Positions 1-4,807 of a stretch of 5,981 nucleotides of DNA are shown in pieces; the first letter of the stretch is position 1; each line of letters starts with the position of its first letter. The stretch comes from an uncultured Paracoccaceae bacterium (GTDB lineage Bacteria; Pseudomonadota; Alphaproteobacteria; Rhodobacterales; Rhodobacteraceae). The position numbers and the translations under genes are program-made. The notes below the pieces were generated by a model that saw only the letters and a list, made by a program, of their open reading frames with translations, was not told the DNA's origin and did not search any database. The stretch covers positions 1 through 5,981 of the forward strand of contig CALHST010000035.1 of NCBI GenBank assembly GCA_938038825.1. The letters are read 5' to 3'.

Positions 1-603
1 GGGCCAGATATCATGGTGTATTCGGGCGAGTTTTTTATCAAAGAACCCAATACAAAGCACATCGTGTCCATGCATCAGGACCTGACCTATTGGGGTTTAG
101 GCGCCATTGATGGATTGGTCACGGTCTGGGTGCCTTTGTCACCCGCAACATCAGCTTCTGGCTGCATGGATTTCGTCGCGGGATCCCATAAGAACGCCAT
201 TTTGGAACACAGCGACACGTTTGATGAAAACAATCTTTTGTCACGGGGACAGGAAGTTCAGGTCAACGTGCCCGACAACGAAAAAACGGCAATCGAATTA
301 CAACCCGGCGAGATTTCGTTGCATCATGGGCTGACGATCCACGGGTCTGGACCCAACACCACCGATGACCGCAGGATTGCCTGTGTGATCCGCTATATCC
401 GCCCGGATATGGCGCAACAGGACGGGGATAAAGATCACGCGATGCTTGTTCGCGGCAAAGACAGGCACCACAATTTTCAGCACACACCTGCACCGACGGG
501 ATATTTTACAAAAGATGCTCTGGCGCTTTACGAACAAATCCGAAAGGCTCAGGCCAAGACGATGATGAAAGGGGCCAAAGGCTCCGCGGAGATGTATGCA
601 TAA
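1..603 (+). CDS. Phytanoyl-CoA dioxygenase (PhyH) family Fe(II)/2-oxoglutarate oxygenase, 5'-truncated by window edge
   Basis: The reading frame is open from base 1 (Gly-Pro-Asp-Ile before the first Met at base 13), so the true start lies upstream; PhyH proteins are usually about 260-300 residues and only 200 codons are visible. Counting from the first codon in the window, the metal facial triad is clear: H25 and D27 in HQDLTYW, and the distal His at H114 in the HGSGPN motif, with R124/R125 placed to bind the 2-oxoglutarate carboxylate. The segment GCMDFVAGSH is also typical of the family. Such enzymes are cytoplasmic and hydroxylate small molecules using O2 and 2-oxoglutarate. The stop TAA overlaps the next gene's ATG by one base (TAATG), implying translational coupling and a shared pathway with the HD protein. 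The family is secure; the substrate is unknown. A phosphonate hydroxylase role like PhnY is one possibility, based only on the gene pairing. Confidence 0.9.
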   Translation, partial: GPDIMVYSGEFFIKEPNTKHIVSMHQDLTYWGLGAIDGLVTVWVPLSPATSASGCMDFVAGSHKNAILEHSDTFDENNLLSRGQEVQVNVPDNEKTAIELQPGEISLHHGLTIHGSGPNTTDDRRIACVIRYIRPDMAQQDGDKDHAMLVRGKDRHHNFQHTPAPTGYFTKDALALYEQIRKAQAKTMMKGAKGSAEMYA

Positions 604-1208
604 TGGACCACGTCACCTTCACGCAAATGAAAGACGGCACAAAGGAAGAGTATGACTTCCTGAACGAACACGAAGTCGAATACACCAAAGGCACCGCAGA
701 CCGCTTGCTGCAAGCGCTTGTCGATCTGGATAAAAGCCTGTCGGGTTACAAGGTCACCCGCTTGGGCCATTCATTGCAATCTGCAACCCGGGCCTGGCGC
801 GACGGCGCGGACATTGATTGGGTTGTCTCGACCTTGCTGCATGACATTGGCGATATCTATGCACCCTACAATCACGACGAATACGCCGCGTCGATCATTC
901 GCCCGTTCGTGCGCGAGCAATGTGCATGGTGCGTGCAAACCCATGGTGATTTTCAAATGATTTATTACGGGCATCATGTGGGCGGCAATCCGCACAAGCG
1001 TGACCAATACAAAGATCACATCTACTTCGACGACTGCGCCACCTTTTGCGAACGCTGGGATCAGTCAAGTTTTGACCCCGATTACGACACGCTCCCAATC
1101 GACTTCTTCGCCCCCATGGTGCACGAAGTCTTCGCCCGTGAACCATACAACCCCAACGTTGTACGCGCGGGTGAACGCGAACCACTTGTTGGCATGACAA
1201 GGGTGTAG
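603..1208 (+). CDS. HD-domain protein, possible di-iron oxygenase or phosphohydrolase
   Basis: This 201-residue protein has the HD-fold ligand series in the expected order: H56 (LGHSLQS), H80-D81 (LLHDIGD), H91 (NHDEY), H114 (QTHGDF) and D153 (ERWDQ). A six-ligand set of this kind binds two metals and is shared by HD phosphohydrolases and by the mixed-valent di-iron oxygenases PhnZ, TmpB and MIOX. Pairing with a 2-oxoglutarate oxygenase favours an oxygenase role, in which the first enzyme hydroxylates and the second cleaves oxidatively. As I recall it, PhnZ has a Tyr-Glu pair 10 and 7 residues before the first His; here those positions are L46 and Y49, so a strict PhnZ function is not supported. 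A GGAG at 588-591 inside the upstream gene precedes the start by 11 bases. No signal peptide or membrane segment is visible. The HD fold is confident; the reaction is not. Confidence 0.88.
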   Translation: MDHVTFTQMKDGTKEEYDFLNEHEVEYTKGTADRLLQALVDLDKSLSGYKVTRLGHSLQSATRAWRDGADIDWVVSTLLHDIGDIYAPYNHDEYAASIIRPFVREQCAWCVQTHGDFQMIYYGHHVGGNPHKRDQYKDHIYFDDCATFCERWDQSSFDPDYDTLPIDFFAPMVHEVFAREPYNPNVVRAGEREPLVGMTRV

Positions 1209-1250
1209 CTTTGGCATGAGCTCCCCTTCAAAGTGTATTTCAGATTGCAA

Positions 1251-1264
1251 TTAACTGCAGTTAA
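1251..1264. repeat. 14-bp perfect palindrome upstream of the RNA-ligase promoter
   Basis: TTAACTGCAGTTAA is a perfect inverted repeat in the AT-rich gap after the HD gene. It ends 24 bases before the predicted -35 box at 1289, a usual position for a transcription-factor site. It is too AT-rich and lacks a following T-run, so it does not look like a terminator. The operator role is inferred. Confidence 0.45.
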
Positions 1265-1288
1265 AATAGCTGTCTAAAAACATTTCCT

Positions 1289-1317
1289 TTGACTCTCATG
1301 AACCTTGCCCTCTATCA
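1289..1317 (+). promoter_or_regulatory. Predicted sigma-70-type promoter for the leader peptide and RNA ligase
   Basis: TTGACT at 1289-1294 is separated by 17 bases from CTATCA at 1312-1317. The -35 box matches five of six consensus positions, the -10 is weaker, and an A/T-rich tract (about 1261-1288) lies just upstream. Transcription would begin near 1324, about 20 bases before the leader ORF, giving a roughly 195-base leader ahead of the ligase. Confidence 0.55.
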
Positions 1318-1343
1318 GCCCCAGCGAGAGGAAAGATTACGCA

Positions 1344-1442
1344 ATGACACAATTCCAAGTCACATATGAAAATTCAGTATTCCCGGGCGTTAACGTCCTG
1401 GATCGAAATTCGTGTGGCCGGTGTGGTGTTGAAAGGGAATAA
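1344..1442 (+). CDS. Putative 32-residue leader peptide upstream of the RNA ligase
   Basis: An ATG at 1344 opens a 32-codon frame ending in TAA at 1440-1442. It is preceded by a purine-rich AGGA at 1329-1332, 11 bases from the start, and sits just downstream of a predicted promoter and 33 bases before a strong terminator. Codons 24-27 read Cys-Gly-Arg-Cys, and the coding bases 1414-1421 of these codons can pair with the 5' arm of the terminator. That is the arrangement expected of an attenuator peptide, in which ribosome position decides which RNA structure forms. The peptide resembles no family I recognise. Alternatives are a free-standing small CxxC protein or a chance ORF in a structured 5' UTR; the Shine-Dalgarno is only moderate. 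Confidence 0.45.
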   Translation: MTQFQVTYENSVFPGVNVLDRNSCGRCGVERE

Positions 1443-1480
1443 TCCAACTTCTCATAATCAACAGAACGAAACCCGGCCGC
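1414..1480 (+). promoter_or_regulatory. Candidate antiterminator pairing within the RNA-ligase leader
   Basis: GTGGCCGG at 1414-1421 can pair with CCGGCCGC at 1473-1480 over eight contiguous base pairs, one of them G-U. This would occupy five bases (1476-1480) of the terminator's 5' arm, so it and the terminator exclude each other. The upstream strand lies inside codons 24-26 of the leader ORF, so a translating ribosome there would mask it and permit termination. Seen in the sequence: the complementarity. Inferred: that it forms and is regulatory. Confidence 0.4.
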
Positions 1481-1507
1481 CCTTTTCAAGAGGCGGCTTT
1501 TTTATTT
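1476..1507 (+). terminator. Intrinsic terminator directly upstream of the RNA-ligase ribosome binding site
   Basis: GCCGCC (1476-1481) pairs perfectly with GGCGGC (1492-1497) across a short loop. The inner CTT/AAG can extend the stem, leaving one bulged A. It is followed by TTTTTTATTT (1498-1507). This is a textbook Rho-independent terminator on the plus strand. It ends at the base before the GGAG of the ligase gene, 12 bases before its start codon, so it cannot be the ordinary end of the distant HD gene. It either ends a short leader RNA or works as a conditional attenuator. Confidence 0.85.
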
Positions 1508-1511
1508 GGAG
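1508..1511 (+). promoter_or_regulatory. Ribosome binding site that fixes the RNA-ligase start
   Basis: GGAG sits seven bases before the ATG at 1519 and immediately after the terminator T-tract. This decides for the 1519 start over an in-frame ATG at 1366, whose extra 51 codons would be translated leader and terminator sequence. Confidence 0.75.
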
Positions 1512-1518
1512 AAAGACA

Positions 1519-2643
1519 ATGTTTGTTCATATCGATCACATCGATGACGTCCTGCCCCATATCAGTCTCGCGGATGGTTTCCGCGTGCTGCAGCGCGACG
1601 GCTATCAAGTGGTCGACTACGCGTTCGTCGATAAAGACATGTTCACGAACCCATACGCTCTGGAATGTCGGGGGTTAAAATTCGATTCCTTGGGCAATCT
1701 CATCGCGCGCCCATTTCACAAGTTCTTTAACTTGGGTGAAAAGGAATTTCCACAAGATATCGACTTTTCTGCGCCACATCGAGTTTTGGAAAAAAGAGAC
1801 GGGTCCATGATTCATCCTTGTATTCTGGGTGATGACTTAGTGTTTATGACCCGTAAAGGGAAAACGGATCACGCGGATCTTGCTTTGGCCCATGCCACTG
1901 ACGGAGCCTTGGACCTGTGCTCGAATGCACTTAGCACCGGGATTACTCCGATCTTTGAGTTCACATCCCCGCTGAACCGTGTCGTTTTGGGTTATGAAAC
2001 GCCAGAATTGACGCTGCTGGCCGCGCGCCACACGCATGCGGGCAACTACCTTACGCATGATGAACTAGGTGCAATGGCCAACGAACACGGTGTTTCGCTC
2101 GTTGCGGATTTTGACCCGATTGTGAACATCTCAACGTTCACCTCTCAAGCACGCGCGCTTGAAGGGGCTGAAGGGTATGTCATTGTTTTTGACACGGGCC
2201 ACCGGTTGAAATTGAAAGCGGATGCTTACGTTCTGCGCCATAAAGCCTTGGACGGCCTTAGCTATGAAAAAAACGTTTTGGCTTGGATCGCTCAGAATGC
2301 GGTCGATGACGTCGCGCCCCTATTACACGACCAGGCGCGGGAATTCCTGTTAGACTATGCTGGTAAAGTTCAAGCCAGTGTTCAAACGCATGTCGCTCAG
2401 ATTGAGGCATTCTATGATGCCAACAAAGATCTTCCACGCAAAGACTTCGCCCTCAAGGCGCAGGAAGAGATCGACAAACGTCTGACACGAGTAGCATTTG
2501 CGATGTTAGATGGACGGGAGGCACAGGCTGAAATGATGAAAATCGTTCATTGGGCCACGCATTCAGAAACTAGGCCAGCTCAAATCAGGGATTTGCTGGG
2601 CACTGAATGGACACCACCGGACCTGTCGGCAGTCAAAGACTGA
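1519..2643 (+). CDS. T4 Rnl1-family RNA ligase
   Basis: This 374-residue protein joins RNA 3'-OH and 5'-phosphate ends through a covalent lysyl-AMP intermediate; T4 Rnl1 of this family repairs cleaved tRNA. From M1 at base 1519, nucleotidyltransferase motif I is KRDGS with nucleophile K92. The Rnl1-typical ECRGLKF (49-55) and RPFHKFFNLGE (64-74) precede it, with R51 equivalent to the conserved Arg of the family. IFEFTSP (145-151) supplies motif IIIa, EGY (218-220) motif IV, and KLK (231-233) motif V. The length equals that of T4 Rnl1, as I recall it, and the C-terminal helical region (about 245-370) is present, so it appears intact and active. No polynucleotide kinase/phosphatase partner is encoded beside it. 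Expression probably depends on the leader and terminator just upstream. A phage or mobile-element origin is plausible, but no phage gene is visible nearby. Confidence 0.93.
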   Translation: MFVHIDHIDDVLPHISLADGFRVLQRDGYQVVDYAFVDKDMFTNPYALECRGLKFDSLGNLIARPFHKFFNLGEKEFPQDIDFSAPHRVLEKRDGSMIHPCILGDDLVFMTRKGKTDHADLALAHATDGALDLCSNALSTGITPIFEFTSPLNRVVLGYETPELTLLAARHTHAGNYLTHDELGAMANEHGVSLVADFDPIVNISTFTSQARALEGAEGYVIVFDTGHRLKLKADAYVLRHKALDGLSYEKNVLAWIAQNAVDDVAPLLHDQAREFLLDYAGKVQASVQTHVAQIEAFYDANKDLPRKDFALKAQEEIDKRLTRVAFAMLDGREAQAEMMKIVHWATHSETRPAQIRDLLGTEWTPPDLSAVKD

Positions 2644-2664
2644 CATCGATGGGGGAAAATCGGA

Positions 2665-2693
2665 GACGCGCGTGGCTTTGTGCAGCGCGCGTC
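2665..2693. terminator. Convergent intergenic hairpin between the RNA ligase and the DUF2589 operon
   Basis: GACGCGCG (2665-2672) pairs perfectly with CGCGCGTC (2686-2693) around a 13-base loop, in the 61-base gap between two genes that end toward each other. The stem is strong, but neither strand has a good T-run; the minus strand has only TTTT seven bases after the stem. It may terminate weakly in both directions or mainly protect 3' ends. Confidence 0.5.
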
Positions 2694-2704
2694 GCCATTT
2701 CGCG

Positions 2705-3094
2705 CTATTCGCGTTTGGTTTGGCCAACCAAGGCCTGCACATCCGCATCCACAATCTTTAACTTCAGACGATGCACTTGCTGTACAGGGAGTTTTGACAG
2801 GCTGTCTTGGTCTATCATGACTCGCACCCCATCATCTTCCAACTTGGTCACCGCATACGAAAAGTCGAGTTCGACCTCACTGAGATGAAACTGCGGAACT
2901 TCCCGGTCTTCTGCCGCAGCAATCAAGGCGACCGCTTCCATTTCGCGGCGCAATGCGGCAACCACTTCTGCTAACCGCGGATCATCTGCTTTTGAACCCG
3001 CACTGGGCTTGGCGATCTCCACATCCTTGAACAAGTCTTTTCTAATCGGTGTGTTAATCGTCAATTTCGGTTTTTTTATTGGTTCACGTCCCAT
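2705..3094 (-). CDS. Small protein with a trypco2-like domain, third gene of the DUF2589 operon
   Basis: This 129-residue acidic/basic soluble protein starts with a lysine-rich, probably disordered tail (1-40). It continues with an amphipathic helix LAEVVAALRREMEAVALIAA (41-60), then beta-type segments FHLSEVELDFSYAV (69-82) and VRVMIDQD (90-97), and ends with VHRLKLKIV (107-115). A helix of LxxxxxALRRE type followed by a 'f.l.eVELdf.y.Vt' strand and a C-terminal 'hrlkLki' strand resembles the trypsin-co-occurring domain 2 (trypco2) described in predicted bacterial conflict systems. That likeness is by eye only. It has a perfect Shine-Dalgarno AGGAGG (3103-3108), eight bases from the ATG, and lies 31 bases after the preceding gene, so it is probably co-transcribed. 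No catalytic motif, signal peptide or membrane segment is seen; an adaptor role is a guess. Confidence 0.75.
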   Translation of the reverse strand: MGREPIKKPKLTINTPIRKDLFKDVEIAKPSAGSKADDPRLAEVVAALRREMEAVALIAAAEDREVPQFHLSEVELDFSYAVTKLEDDGVRVMIDQDSLSKLPVQQVHRLKLKIVDADVQALVGQTKRE

Positions 3095-3125
3095 AAAATT
3101 GTCCTCCTAAACAGGATCGGCGCGT

Positions 3126-3704
3126 TTAATCTGGAACCTCTGCCAGCGTTGACACAGCATCCCCGGCCAAACGGGCCAAGCGTCCATGCAAATCATCGTC
3201 ATGCACTGATTTCAGCGTCATTTTGACGTTCAGTTTCCCGTGGCTCCGGAAGTTGCGCGTTGTATTGGTGTTCGACACCGCACCTTTCAGAACAGGCCGG
3301 GCGATCCGCATCTTTGGCGCAAATCGCTCAGTTGCGCTCGACGGTTTTTCAGTCTCTTTTTCCGTCGTATCTGTACGCACATCCAACGACAATTCTATCG
3401 TCGCCTGTTCAATGCCCACGGCAGGCATCTGCACCAAAGACAACAGCGGAGCACGCACTTGCGCTTCGGTTTCCACCATTTGGCCCGGAGATTCCGGATC
3501 ACTGACAGCCTTGGTCATGCCAAAGCTGATCTCGCGCAGTTTCAATGCGGTCTCGGTTTTGTTGCCCACCTTTTTGGACACTTCTTCCAAGCCGTAATCA
3601 AGCAGGAACTCCATATATTGTTGTTCTGCTGCGATCTGGGCATCTTGGATGGCCCGTATTGGGCCACCCAGTAATGCGCCGATGTCATAATCATCGTCGT
3701 CCAT
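3126..3704 (-). CDS. DUF2589-family protein, divergent paralogue (second gene of operon)
   Basis: This 192-residue soluble protein of unknown function aligns by eye with the gene upstream. An N-terminal helix IGALLGGPIRAIQDAQIAAE (8-27) matches the neighbour's LSAPLTAAIEAQAMSA. Next comes a strand block around LREISFGM (56-63), then VRAPLLSLVQMPAVGIEQATIELSLDVR (83-110), which carries the family's 'vPlLslv.iP.i.ie...idf.v.i' pattern. The C-terminus (NTTRNF, KLNVKMTLKS, about 147-166) matches NTTREA and KLTVSMTAKQ in the neighbour. Starting with Met-Asp-Asp-Asp-Asp, it is acidic at its N-terminus. A GGGAG (3715-3719) precedes the ATG by 10 bases. Its ATG overlaps the upstream TGA by one base, which suggests coupled translation and fixed stoichiometry, perhaps a hetero-oligomer. 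No enzymatic motif is evident. Confidence 0.85.
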   Translation of the reverse strand: MDDDDYDIGALLGGPIRAIQDAQIAAEQQYMEFLLDYGLEEVSKKVGNKTETALKLREISFGMTKAVSDPESPGQMVETEAQVRAPLLSLVQMPAVGIEQATIELSLDVRTDTTEKETEKPSSATERFAPKMRIARPVLKGAVSNTNTTRNFRSHGKLNVKMTLKSVHDDDLHGRLARLAGDAVSTLAEVPD

Positions 3705-4348
3705 CAGCTACCATCTCCCTCGTCCGTTTCAGCCTGGCTGGAAATGGCTCCGGCAAAGATATCAAGGACGCGTTGGAAGCCTTCGGGGACACGCTGTTTG
3801 GCCGTCATCGACACGGTCAACTTGGCTTCGCGCGTTGTGTTCTGATCCCGTTTGTAAGCAAAGGATTTAGACACGTTCAGATTGGCCTTGAACCGGGTCG
3901 AACTTTCCACCCCGCCTTTACCAACCAAGAAACCTGCCAAACCACTTGTTTGGGCTTTCACCTTGGTCGAATGCTCAAATTCAGCGCCAAATTTGGACGA
4001 CAACTTCAATGCATTCGATTTGCTGATCACATCCCGGATTCGGAAATCGAAGTTCACCGAAAGGTCTTCGATGGCCATATGGGGGGCTTCCACCATCGAC
4101 AATGTCGGAACCGTCAAAGTCACTTCTTCTTGGGTAACGGTGCCATCTTCCGGGTCTGTCACACCCTTCATATATTTGAATTCCATTGTGCGCAGAGCAC
4201 CGAATTCATCTGTGCCCACTGCGTCAATAAATTCGACAGTGGAATGCGCCGACATCGCTTGTGCTTCGATCGCGGCAGTCAGGGGTGCGGACAGATAATA
4301 GCCAAGGGGCAAAGCCTGTGTCTCGGCGGCAATATCTACTTTTGCCAT
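3704..4348 (-). CDS. DUF2589-family protein, first gene of operon
   Basis: This 214-residue protein has the DUF2589 layout. An N-terminal helical segment LPLGYYLSAPLTAAIEAQAM (13-32) is followed by AHSTVEFIDAVG (34-45), the strand MEFKYMKGV (55-63), TVPTLSMVEAPHMAIEDLSV (79-98) and NFDFRIRDV (99-107). A long basic, Ser/Thr-rich middle (109-170) follows, then KLTVSMTAKQ (176-185) and a C-terminal amphipathic helix FQRVLDIFAGAI (191-202). The function of DUF2589 is unknown to me; the alternating beta pattern and a paired paralogue suggest an assembling structural or adaptor protein. The start is supported by GAGGAG (4356-4361) seven bases upstream. There is no signal peptide, despite the hydrophobic GYYLSAPLTAAI stretch. 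The gene heads a minus-strand operon of three, divergent from valS. Confidence 0.87.
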   Translation of the reverse strand: MAKVDIAAETQALPLGYYLSAPLTAAIEAQAMSAHSTVEFIDAVGTDEFGALRTMEFKYMKGVTDPEDGTVTQEEVTLTVPTLSMVEAPHMAIEDLSVNFDFRIRDVISKSNALKLSSKFGAEFEHSTKVKAQTSGLAGFLVGKGGVESSTRFKANLNVSKSFAYKRDQNTTREAKLTVSMTAKQRVPEGFQRVLDIFAGAISSQAETDEGDGS

Positions 4349-4414
4349 GGGTCTTCTCCTCTAAAATTAAGTACTATAATGCACCCTTGATACCACCTTT
4401 GAGGGAATTTGGCA

Positions 4415-4430
4415 GTATGGAATAACATAC
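4415..4430. repeat. Inverted repeat overlapping the DUF2589 operon -10 box
   Basis: GTATG (4415-4419) and CATAC (4426-4430) are perfect inverted half sites with a six-base spacer. They cover the predicted minus-strand -10 box (4424-4429), a position suited to a repressor operator. The arms are short, so chance is possible. Confidence 0.35.
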
Positions 4431-4452
4431 CTGTCTTGTTTGGACGGGTCAG
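4424..4452 (-). promoter_or_regulatory. Candidate promoter of the DUF2589 operon
   Basis: On the minus strand, CTGACC (4452-4447) is followed after 17 bases by TATGTT (4429-4424); each box matches four of six consensus positions. Transcription would start near 4417, leaving a UTR of about 70 bases before the ATG at 4348. The spacer also holds a seven-pair dyad (4429-4435 with 4443-4449). A TATAGT nearer the gene has no acceptable -35 and would leave almost no room for the ribosome binding site. Confidence 0.38.
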
Positions 4453-4603
4453 CGAGGGGCCGAAACGCAGGTTTCAAGAGGATCCCCGATTAGACTGATA
4501 CGGATTCTTTCAATATTTTTCATACCGTTACCAAGGGAATTTCATTTGGCAAAAAATACCTCAACACTTAGAACCCATGCATGTGGGCATCACAGTGTTT
4601 GCG

Positions 4604-4800
4604 CAAACGTCAGATCACCTGCGGCCATACGTCAGGATCCAAACGTCCAGCAGACACATGATATCCATCGACTCAAACACGCGCGAATTCGCGTCATACA
4701 ACATCGCGGAAACGTGAGGCTGGTCCGGTCTCACAAGATCCCCACGAATTCGCTCTTTCCGCGCTGAGCGGCGCGCGTTACATACCTGCGCAAACGTTAG
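4604..4800 (+). repeat. Five same-orientation copies of a CAAACGTnAG-like motif upstream of valS
   Basis: The copies are CAAACGTCAG (4604-4613), CATACGTCAG (4626-4635), CAAACGTCCAG (4640-4650), GAAACGTGAG (4709-4718) and CAAACGTTAG (4791-4800). The first and last share a longer block, TGCGCAAACGTYAG (13 of 14 identical; 4600-4613 and 4787-4800). The last ends seven bases before the valS ATG. Spacing is irregular. They may bind a regulator or the valS leader RNA; a similar CAAACGTCTG occurs once inside the ligase gene, so some background is expected. Confidence 0.4.
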
Positions 4801-4807
4801 CGGGATA

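Larger units (their letters stand above)
4387..4542. repeat. Bipartite direct repeat, two copies 132 bp apart
   Basis: Copy 1 (4387-4410) and copy 2 (4519-4542) both read TTSATACC, then seven unrelated bases, then AGGGAATTT: 16 of 17 conserved positions match with identical spacing. Each is followed by TTTGGCA after a short or no insertion. Two constant blocks with a variable spacer look like a protein-binding site or an alternative-promoter element, not a simple duplication. Copy 1 falls in the predicted 5' UTR of the DUF2589 operon and copy 2 upstream of its promoter. Confidence 0.5.
4349..4807. other. Divergent intergenic region between the DUF2589 operon and valS
   Basis: These 459 bases hold no convincing gene; the short frames present have implausible composition and no ribosome binding site. 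The region contains the candidate minus-strand promoter, the bipartite repeat, the clustered CAAACGT motif, and a possible hairpin at 4456-4487 (GGGG with CCCC enclosing GAAAC-GCAG-GTTTC). It also has two 12-bp perfect palindromes: GTTTGCGCAAAC (4597-4608) and CGCGAATTCGCG (4682-4693). I found no good plus-strand promoter for valS. TTAGAC (4490-4495) with ATATTT (4513-4518) is a weak candidate that would give a leader of nearly 290 bases. Confidence 0.6.

Noticed and set aside
1366..1518. Upstream in-frame ATG that would give the RNA ligase a 51-residue N-terminal extension
   Set aside because: The extension would translate the leader and the terminator hairpin, has no ribosome binding site, and is absent from Rnl1 architecture. 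The ATG at 1519 has GGAG at seven bases and yields the family length.
3545..4390. 281-codon plus-strand frame
   Set aside because: It is antisense to the two DUF2589 genes, which have good ribosome binding sites, tight coupling and family-like sequence.
4682..4693. CGCGAATTCGCG 12-bp perfect palindrome
   Set aside because: It is an isolated self-complementary stretch with no promoter or second copy nearby; it is most likely chance in CG-rich sequence.
4546..4767. 73-codon plus-strand frame upstream of valS
   Set aside because: It relies on a TTG start without a Shine-Dalgarno, has a His/Arg-rich composition unlike neighbouring proteins, and resembles no family.
4500..4807. T-box or other tRNA-sensing leader for valS
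   Set aside because: I saw no recognisable T-box sequence, specifier-loop arrangement or terminator before valS, and such leaders are rare outside Gram-positives.
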